A stretch of DNA of 64,000 nt from a virus. A model generated the notes under the pieces. It was not told where the DNA came from. It did no database searches and saw only the letters and a list, made by a program, of their open reading frames with translations. The stretch lies in the IMG/VR virus record IMGVR_UViG_3300042517_000805, positions 1-64,000 of that record, one strand, 5' to 3'. Made by a program: the position numbers and the translations under genes. Positions 59,401 to 64,000 of the stretch are shown one piece after another (the stretch's first letter is position 1; each line of letters starts with the position of its first letter).

Positions 59401-62400
59401 TGGTCGGATATTTTTAGTGGTAACTTTAAGGGTTCTGCGCAGATGGATGCTCTTGAACAAGGAGCTATGGATAGTGAAATGTCTCAAAAATTATCGCCAA
59501 TATCCGATAAGGCTATGGCGTTATATGATAAACAAATTAGTAGCGGAAAAAGTATAGAAGATATTGTTAATAATGTTCGCACAGGAAATAAAGACGCTGT
59601 TAATGCTGGCGCTGCCGTTGCTTTTAATGCTAATCCCAAATTGTGGTCAGAGTTAGAACAAAAGGTTAAAGCATCAGGAGACGCTTCAGAAGCTAATGTT
59701 CTGAAGATTAAACGAGGAATTGTTGCTAGAGAACTCTTAACCAATGCAGAATTACAAGCAGCTGTAAAGAGATCCAAATTAGAAAGAGATATGGAGGCTT
59801 CTAATAGAGCTGGTCGTAGATTAGCTGAGACTTTTGATCATATAAGTGAAACTATTGATCAGTCAATTCAGAGAATGCAACGAGAGTCTGAAATTCGTCA
59901 AGCACAAGCTAATGACAGAGTAGAAGCTAGAAGAGGAAATGCCGGTTTTGATGAAAGAGCTGTTAATAATAGAAACGTTGGAGTATTAACAAATCCAAAA
60001 GCATACCAAAATGATCCTAGACGCATAGAAGAAGCTATTAGAGCAGGAAGCAGTGGTATGTCCCCAGAGCTTGCTCAAAAAATGGCTGGCGGAGCTAGAC
60101 TAGAAGCTACTTTGCCTAATGTAATGAGAAATGCGATATCTACAGAACTTAAGAGTAATGCTAGTTTAGGTCTTGATGAAGCAGCTGATGCTGCCAGAAG
60201 AAAGGGAACAGAAGCGATTAGAAATTCTGGATTATCAGAAGCTGATCAAAAAGTTGCTATAGATAAATTAAACGCAAGAATAGAAGATGAAAAAAAGAAA
60301 GTACAAGATAATGAAAAGGGAACCCCAGCAGAACAAGTTGATTCTTTTACTGACTCTATAAGTGATCTTGGTCCAGAAATAGCTAATATATTTGGTAATG
60401 CAGGCAAAAAATTAGATGATATTATCCAAGCCAGACAAGGAATCTATGATACTTTTGCAAAGAATCTTCAAGCCGCTTCAGAAGCTGCTAAAAAAGCACG
60501 AGAATTTTTCAGTAAAGCAAGAGATATAAGATATGACGCTGGAATGGACTTGAGAGAAGCCCAAACTGGCGTAGGAGAAAGCTTCTCTGAGGCAAAAGCT
60601 AAATCTGATAGTAGTATTGCAAGATTAACTGGCGGGGTTACTGATCCTCAAGCTATTGGTAGAAATATTGATGCTTTAATGGCACGGCGTGACCAGCAAA
60701 TGAAGGATAGGGATGCTGCACTATCAAATCCCAATTTAACACAAGATCAACAGAAAGATGCTGCGACTAAATTTGCTAAAGATATTCAGGCTACTAATAA
60801 TGCATTAAACGATAATAGAGAAGCATTAGACAAGTTGGCTAATAGCGCTGAAGTAGCGCAAAAAGCTCTAGACGAAGTTAAGAATATTAGAGGATTACAA
60901 CAAGATAGAGAAAACTTTGTTAATCAATTGCTTACAAACACTCCAGAAGAAGCAGACAAACTTAATCAAACCTTTATTAGACTTCAGCGCAACTTGTCTG
61001 GTGGATTAAATAATGCCTCTAATCAAAGAGATGCCCGCAATGCTTTTAATGATACATTACGTCGCACAGGAAATCTGAGAGAAGCTACTCGCGCCGGAAA
61101 TACTGTATTAGCAGACCAAAGAAAACAAACCCTTCAGTTGATGCAAGATCCTGGATTTAGGGGCATGATGACCCTTAATATGAAGAACCAGGGAATGAAT
61201 GATCAACAGATAGACAAGCGATTCAGAGACCAAGAAGGTATGTTGATGCAGCAAATGGCTATTGAGAGTGGATTGATCAATAATCCAATGGTTAGACAAG
61301 CCCTTGCTGCAAAACAAGACCCTAATGCTGATCCGGCCATGAAACGTGCTGCCGATCAATTCTTGCAGGCCACTGGTTTACAGGCCAAAGCTTCTGAGGA
61401 ACAAGGTCGATTAGAATTAGCTAATGTACAGAACTTGCTCGTAACAGCTACCGACGAATTAAGAATGTCTATAGATACCTTAACAACAACCATTAATGGT
61501 TCGTTGGGTAAAGATGGAGAAAGAGTTCCCGGTGTTGCTGGGCCTGTGGTTCCTGTTCCAGCCGGGGCCAGAGGGGTGGCGAGACCACCTCGTCCCATGG
61601 CTACTGGTGGAAAAGTTAAGACTCAGTATGCTAGTACTGGTCAATTAATAGACTTTTCTCCCAAGGGGACTGATACTGTTCCTGCCATGTTAACTCCTGG
61701 AGAATTTGTTGTTAATGCCAGATCGACCGCCAAACATCTACCATTACTAAAAGCTATTAATAGTGGGGCTGGAGTTGATGCTACTTCTAACATGAGTAAA
61801 GGTGGAGTTGTTTATTTGGATAATGGTGGATTAATAGACGAGTTTAGAAAAATAGATGCTAATAAATCCAATTTTTTAGAAGTTGGCGAAATAGATCTTA
61901 AAATGATTCAATTATTAGATAGAGATAAAGATAATAAAGTTTCCTTTGGAGAATATTCTTCAAGAGTAAAGAGCGATGGTAGTAGTGGATCTTCAAGATC
62001 TGGTTCAGGATCATCGGTTAAGAGTGGATTTAAAGCTCAAGATATGAGTTTTGAACAGTACTATAATAATAGAGCACAAAAATATGCAAAAAGATATCAA
62101 GGTACTGGAGACGAAGTACCAAGAGACACAGATAAATTCGCTAACGGAGGTATGGTTACTCCATATTATTTAGCAGAAGGAACAAATAGACCGCTATCAC
62201 GACCCGTTATGGTAGCACTACCTCCCAAAAAAGATCCTATTGAGACTGCAAGAGCTGCTCGTAAACAAGGAGTACCAACTAAGAGAAGGCCATCTTTAGT
62301 TCCTGGAGATCCTAGAGCAAAAGATGCTGAACCTAGCTTTTTTAGATTAGACCTCAATGAAGACGGTATTTTGGACAGAAAAGAAGGATATCCATACCAA

Positions 62401-64000
62401 GACTTAGATAAAGATAAAGATGGAAATATAACACAAGAGGAATGGAAAAATAATGTATTAGCACGAGCAAAGGTTCGTAAGCTAGAAAATACCATAAAAA
62501 TAATTGAAAAAGAAATAGCTGAAGGAAAACCTGTTCCTGTAAACTTTGAAGCAATGAAAAGAACACTAGGTTTCGCCAAAATAGATGCAGGTATGGCCGC
62601 TGCTCCTGGTGACAATAAGGCTTTTATCGCTAGACAAAAACGTATTGATGATAATATGAATAAAAGATTATTGGGGGGTGGTTCTATTAATAATCCTGAT
62701 GGTTCTTATGTTTTTAATAGAGAACTTAATAAGATTTATGATCGTAGATCAGCTTTTGAAGAAGAAAGAAGAGCACAGAGAGCTAAGGACGAAAACGCAA
62801 CGGACGAAGAAATATTTGATCGCACAGTAGAGGCCTATGGGGCTGGAGACTCTAACTATTGGCGCAACAGTATGGGAGTCACCGAACTGCCAAATGTTTA
62901 TGATAATTCTAGAACTTTAGACGTTATTCGCAATGAGAGTGATCTCTCCAGTAAGGGAGATCCTAATGGAGAAAAAACTAGAGCATATATAGACGGATAT
63001 ATACAATCACAAGGAGCAAGACAACAAGCGGACAGAGTGGCTCGTGGTATTGGGGCAGAGATTGATTCTCCAGATATTGCCGTAACAGGAACTCAGGGAC
63101 CAGTAGATAATCTTAACTATTTAATAGACCAAAAAGAAAAGGGCAGAGTAGCAGAAAAAGCAGCAAGAGACGAAAACTTTAAACAAGAGAATAAAAATAG
63201 AGAAGGCGCTGATGCAAGACAGGCAAAATTGGATCAAAGAGATAAAGAACTAGGTATAGATACTAGCGGCATTAATCGAGATATATATGAGAGTGGTGGA
63301 GGTTTTTCAAATCAGCCAGGAAGTGGCAGAAAAGTTACGATAGAAGAACAAAAACAAAGAAAAAGAGAAAAGGCTATAGCTGCTAGGTTTTCATTTACAG
63401 ATAAAACAGGTAAATACTCCACTACTGGAACTATTGACAAAGTGGATTTTGAAAAAGGTACTGTTAGAATAGCTAAAATTGATCCAAAAACTGGTGAGCC
63501 TATTACTAGAACCGTTCCGGTTTTTGCCGATGGCCAAACAGAAGAAGAGATTAAAGCTTCTGGTAGAGATCCCGAAAGATTTAAGGTTGGAGAGAAAGAA
63601 GAACAAGTATACACTACTGTACCCCTAGACAAACTTAGTGACCAGTCCAGAGACAAGGCCAGATCCCATGGTTTGGAAAAAGAAGCAGACAAAGCCAAGG
63701 CTGGTGAAAACTTCTCAATAGGGGAGGCTACTGGCAAAAAGCGTACAATATCTGGTAAAATATTCAGAGTAGACGAAAAGGCCGGAACAGCTGTCGTACA
63801 AAGAGATAGTGGTAAGCTGGTCACTATACCATTAGAGAAACTTGCTCCAGAGTCTAGAAATATAGCACTAGATCAAGCCAAGACAGCTACTACTGTTACT
63901 GATTTAACGCAGAAACAAATGGATGCTGATGTTGGTAATATTGATGTTACTTCATCATTACCAGAACCACCAATTCCATTAGCTGAAGACTTTACTGATA
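50410..64000 (+). CDS. Giant multidomain tape-measure protein, 3' end beyond the window
   Basis: One frame is open from the ATG at 50410 to the last base: 4,530 codons, no stop. Residues about 110-500 are a typical tape-measure core (AGLAIRRFAAFTAVTG, FRQIGKVIPLIQQFSVAQNA). Further domains in order: P-loop GAAGSGKS (884-891); HIGH-family nucleotidyltransferase (GGFAPPTRGH 1042-1051, ISATKVR 1181-1187); HEMTH peptidase motif (1916-1920); GNAT-like domain (about 2255-2340, SKATKGYGPRLYDVL); hydrophobic stretch (about 2878-2912); coiled coils; EF-hands (about 3840 and 3980-4010); two SHD1-like repeats (about 4330-4400, 4430-4490). DTVPAMLTPGEFV occurs at 548-560 and again near 3756. The protein sets tail length and probably delivers enzymes into the cell. 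The function of each inserted domain is inferred from motifs. Confidence 0.9.
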   Translation, partial: MATAFNLTAQLNLRGPNNVNKIVGDIKKQLSGITANVNLKLDPNVAKNVKALDASLKSLNSTLSRTSTTATSAASAISSFGRAVNSVSIKNIPSQINATVSSMNKLNKSSGTIGQSLNEAATEMQEFGKQAGLAIRRFAAFTAVTGVIYSLTNSINQGIQAFIEYDKELVRLQQVTGQTAGGLKQLQNSISQLATGLGVSSKELTTVSVTLAQAGLSAKDTERALRALALSSLAPSFDDMNETVEGSIALMRQFGISAGQLEQALGSVNAVAAAFAVEADDLITAIQRTGGVFATASKGVSEGTDALNEFISVFTSVRATTRESAETIATGLRTIFTRIQRGSTIDALKEFGVTLTDSEGKFVGAYRAVQLLSEGLSKLDPRDIKFSRIVEELGGFRQIGKVIPLIQQFSVAQNALKIAQTGQSSLAKDAATAQLSLANQIQKVREEFFALFREIGQSKGFQSLLTGVLTLTRGLIKLADVSKSLLPALSVVLAFKGASALTQFASGFSKGFRPGGGKPEKERPRFADGGRVRRFATGGVVPGSGDRDTVPAMLTPGEFVVRKQAVKSIGTAHLHRINKRAKGGPITVEKLKDINPNAVQPDYRNTEEAKNKVGEKDQTWSTYRDQGRRGKVRSTAVKYMQPRDEVYGDVEYVPIPDPNRSEVEKYFGKIVLKKGIKSINPKDKRISTAYENYAQDKVKTIGARYSGDYDPLDFETGDVKFYSSEENIQKYVSINKVLSKRLRHQNKDNRIKWQPNSPEQKELEPTTIYHPTDLTENNNLKKRISDWILLSQNQRTTQAIREGDSFSFGGLVQKFAEGGEAARIRRVGIIDSDVLRDKINAEKVAQGMESIGSDSIQDYTIQLAKLGVQKRKSGDLKKFRVIAGAAGSGKSSLATGVSANDNATLRKTIRSHIITPQDLDSVDEILTITANVSDAKLEGYLRDADRTYTVSSSTKAEQDLIKRNKESRDITGQGLYGREPGKTKGVPADFGVEEATLIDQLGSKNVVLGRKEDAEGNLTNRFRRKREDELPEIVQAEGFYTGGFAPPTRGHRGAFDTLLANVIAKNPKATLKDILVSVAPNVAMVEGKEGLEHAARYGIFDADFRSLLADVNFKGAMISQDAQSTPGILPKVMEVPSENNRRKFARLKGAMAITSGKEQGVLGKYERAGIEVTDIPRIEDISATKVRELLFSQNYTELDKIVNPEVGAILKGNQPQLKNRSVMVPVLLEELHKAAEANTVLANQKADDILANAPGGPYANVSKKLKTEHPDIAAQVKSIREQRDQFKKSISGAKAHSIISELAAAYPEIYGIDPSRRAATAAASISAEDARSHLGDRVKSLVSGRGAATPEPSLLESIKQNVTKQLAIPKGSGTLPTDSKTITSAFLNTKIPSDPTFGMFSGKTIDPGIVKKVWRQTYPGLSEDKTASYIALKEWLEAQYNTRTGAKTEKLSQAIQESKMVGLVGMLPIGHEKLSGPFTWMLGKNAAGEDVSVTASIIERGLGKQYEEEIKKAQSHAEQGSELLASGLASKMKKRPESLRSLDKAQLETLGQGNIEGAYVEQALARLWANLDNVSTRTRPIDYPDGLGESAELFPGISPTMPTEVKRTINSDSRSDAIEEFQRYFRLIHAIPEPKAKKEAVKALASGGEVQRFMAGGVATKTRKPKEVFGTGETAFPSRISKKYAEEQHSASESLRAKLSWDKYPKDERIMVNEDKVQEAYQQPFDRDRFTSSFKEKISRDSLFERMSDFAKFIGLPQEDLSLALPLQLDFGASSRGGGLGMFSAAEFGKGASGIRPYEGYDLSKFGYGEKEKQESYGLEKLIAAKEKEIKKIRKTPTETFDDGSFSFDSEAFQKTYIELDNLKNRFFRLKDLKREAEKAALAEQNTISSATGRGTIGFAPSMGYASTTQNHSLYHEMTHQLFEGLRTRSAESFTKYRDRVSSLFSGDNDDLADAFDSLTAVTAGGGYTSADVVYGRSYKSNNLSQILSSYYRQNLDSSRGTTPIPEDITKNLASLSTQSTAAKRAREYRPINPQVNEALLQGGAKFGMTQEKINRMEDNGKEEFLTTLIEKAPQLDQNLQGILDSTLTELLSGAGIQRQKYASGGKASRRVDFEAGVGQSPFGGSVSKRLSQSIYNLQKNTGLSDSEFNEIKKTADTYGYNEEEFKEYLAKRIQEKKNKEGLRTNPSALAQQLMPQTRVSTPRQLALAQALKDTSNDIGYRPSTLETIAQARTDVGNATRYAVGGIAKVGKKEDKQYGQISITEDAGMINVGYQKGDNRQGYATGYKMRNNLYYVGLSKATKGYGPRLYDVLMEAVTEKGAMLTSDRSSVSEDAKRVWEYYFKNRGDVKKTPLKPSDWTVNSNLIDPKLYGKKETWPPATDPAWTLQTGYSKSPKLITNTNEVIRKRSGGRLSFETGGTVPALVSNGEAYIPPKIAKRIGYSNLNRMNQADRNGMSKFSSGGISVFKGPGTGTSDSIPANLPVGSFILREKATKALGFNKGGAVPAQRFATGGGVTSMIMEWLSSDMTARTKPKMAPRPDVVNRASVVASNDTTKALDILVKSLNQLGLSAANSADILNKGGQVSYKTIQKALAEDIKRLKISGASIQSIVAAETTLANIRKKSKEEVTKQKNIQGLTSARGNSSTKIVGGQTIGDLQAGSGAGQQAIETQAQMLAAARIRRRGGKVTEKQRSEIMESSYIDSASRITGIKKKEFKAAGISGGDIQKYIAESMKDRKSLAQMDKQLIALKTNELTNSAAYIAASNAEQKRMLTEVQQATKEEISTRRKIINDLAAQNGTKGVGAAGLRDTRNSPILNQIKGFIKSPGKVMGGISAAAGLTAGASDMIAKNIYNMSTTEGQGKAAKTSAAIQSSGTILSTGMAAASQMAAIPVIGPYVAALTAVGTAAAAAADYFYDFTGAQKAATVEFERSVRAKEIGIAMDGLDRAFQNFEKDMGNITLQKALEQAIGNTSSLQIKDNMAERDNAKAEFSLKNRSWSDIFSGNFKGSAQMDALEQGAMDSEMSQKLSPISDKAMALYDKQISSGKSIEDIVNNVRTGNKDAVNAGAAVAFNANPKLWSELEQKVKASGDASEANVLKIKRGIVARELLTNAELQAAVKRSKLERDMEASNRAGRRLAETFDHISETIDQSIQRMQRESEIRQAQANDRVEARRGNAGFDERAVNNRNVGVLTNPKAYQNDPRRIEEAIRAGSSGMSPELAQKMAGGARLEATLPNVMRNAISTELKSNASLGLDEAADAARRKGTEAIRNSGLSEADQKVAIDKLNARIEDEKKKVQDNEKGTPAEQVDSFTDSISDLGPEIANIFGNAGKKLDDIIQARQGIYDTFAKNLQAASEAAKKAREFFSKARDIRYDAGMDLREAQTGVGESFSEAKAKSDSSIARLTGGVTDPQAIGRNIDALMARRDQQMKDRDAALSNPNLTQDQQKDAATKFAKDIQATNNALNDNREALDKLANSAEVAQKALDEVKNIRGLQQDRENFVNQLLTNTPEEADKLNQTFIRLQRNLSGGLNNASNQRDARNAFNDTLRRTGNLREATRAGNTVLADQRKQTLQLMQDPGFRGMMTLNMKNQGMNDQQIDKRFRDQEGMLMQQMAIESGLINNPMVRQALAAKQDPNADPAMKRAADQFLQATGLQAKASEEQGRLELANVQNLLVTATDELRMSIDTLTTTINGSLGKDGERVPGVAGPVVPVPAGARGVARPPRPMATGGKVKTQYASTGQLIDFSPKGTDTVPAMLTPGEFVVNARSTAKHLPLLKAINSGAGVDATSNMSKGGVVYLDNGGLIDEFRKIDANKSNFLEVGEIDLKMIQLLDRDKDNKVSFGEYSSRVKSDGSSGSSRSGSGSSVKSGFKAQDMSFEQYYNNRAQKYAKRYQGTGDEVPRDTDKFANGGMVTPYYLAEGTNRPLSRPVMVALPPKKDPIETARAARKQGVPTKRRPSLVPGDPRAKDAEPSFFRLDLNEDGILDRKEGYPYQDLDKDKDGNITQEEWKNNVLARAKVRKLENTIKIIEKEIAEGKPVPVNFEAMKRTLGFAKIDAGMAAAPGDNKAFIARQKRIDDNMNKRLLGGGSINNPDGSYVFNRELNKIYDRRSAFEEERRAQRAKDENATDEEIFDRTVEAYGAGDSNYWRNSMGVTELPNVYDNSRTLDVIRNESDLSSKGDPNGEKTRAYIDGYIQSQGARQQADRVARGIGAEIDSPDIAVTGTQGPVDNLNYLIDQKEKGRVAEKAARDENFKQENKNREGADARQAKLDQRDKELGIDTSGINRDIYESGGGFSNQPGSGRKVTIEEQKQRKREKAIAARFSFTDKTGKYSTTGTIDKVDFEKGTVRIAKIDPKTGEPITRTVPVFADGQTEEEIKASGRDPERFKVGEKEEQVYTTVPLDKLSDQSRDKARSHGLEKEADKAKAGENFSIGEATGKKRTISGKIFRVDEKAGTAVVQRDSGKLVTIPLEKLAPESRNIALDQAKTATTVTDLTQKQMDADVGNIDVTSSLPEPPIPLAEDFTD

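Noticed and set aside
62166-62615. Leftward frames inside the tape-measure gene
   Set aside because: All lack RBSs and lie opposite a continuous coding frame with recognisable domains.

Overview
The window looks like part of the genome of a large tailed double-stranded DNA phage (siphovirus-like) that infects a planctomycete. A complete packaging and head gene set, tail tube genes and the start of a giant tape-measure gene identify the phage. The host guess rests on three things: a subtilase whose N-terminus carries the LENRKLLS variant of the planctomycete LEPRxLLS motif, a sulfatase-modifying-factor (FGE) domain of the kind common in planctomycetes inside a fibre protein, and SHD1-like repeats in the tape measure. 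The standard genetic code fits every gene. I see no integrase, repressor or host core gene, so a lytic virus is more likely than a prophage.

Region 1 (1-9,415, all leftward) is an early/accessory region. It holds 29 small proteins (23 to 181 residues; many below 60) and two structured RNA loci, in 16 short transcription units. Nearly every unit has a near-perfect sigma70 promoter (TTGACA-16/18-TATAAT) with a CGATAATA-like motif in the spacer or just after the -10 box. Ten units end in, or are separated by, a related GC-cored palindromic element. The layout resembles the mobile promoter/stem-loop cassettes (PeSL) of T4-type phages. At the left, a 119-nt RNA with a tRNA-like closing stem, an unexplained structured stretch of about 480 nt, and a tRNA-like gene form a non-coding cluster.

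Region 2 (9,539-19,803, leftward) encodes surface and host-interaction functions: the subtilase, two small secreted Tyr/Pro-rich proteins, a likely membrane protein, three secreted- or virion-type proteins sharing one N-terminal tag, a small sulfotransferase-like protein, and a tightly overlapping sugar operon (GDP-L-fucose synthase, glucosamine-6-phosphate synthase GlmS, a family 2 glycosyltransferase, a CapK/PaaK-like adenylating enzyme). The partner of the fucose synthase, GDP-mannose 4,6-dehydratase, sits on the other strand inside the packaging operon.

Region 3 (19,834-64,000, rightward) is the virion module: a sigma-like protein, a putative small terminase, Gmd, HNH and ERCC4 nucleases, large terminase, a GIY-YIG-type endonuclease, portal, prohead protease/scaffold, decoration protein, major capsid protein, fibres and receptor-binding proteins, neck/connector proteins, three paralogous tail-tube proteins, tail-assembly proteins, and a tape-measure protein that starts at 50,410 and is still open at 64,000 (more than 4,530 codons). 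The fibre genes include a circularly permuted FGE domain, a delta-60-repeat propeller and a P-domain fusion. The tape measure contains a P-loop domain, a nucleotidyltransferase, an HExxH peptidase motif, a GNAT-like domain, EF-hands and SHD1-like repeats, each set between recurrent FAxGG linkers.

A second promoter type, about GGTGTAT-N(3-9)-CTATnAT, precedes virion and surface genes on both strands and is absent from region 1. It is a candidate late promoter, and the sigma-like protein at 20,024 is a candidate to read it.
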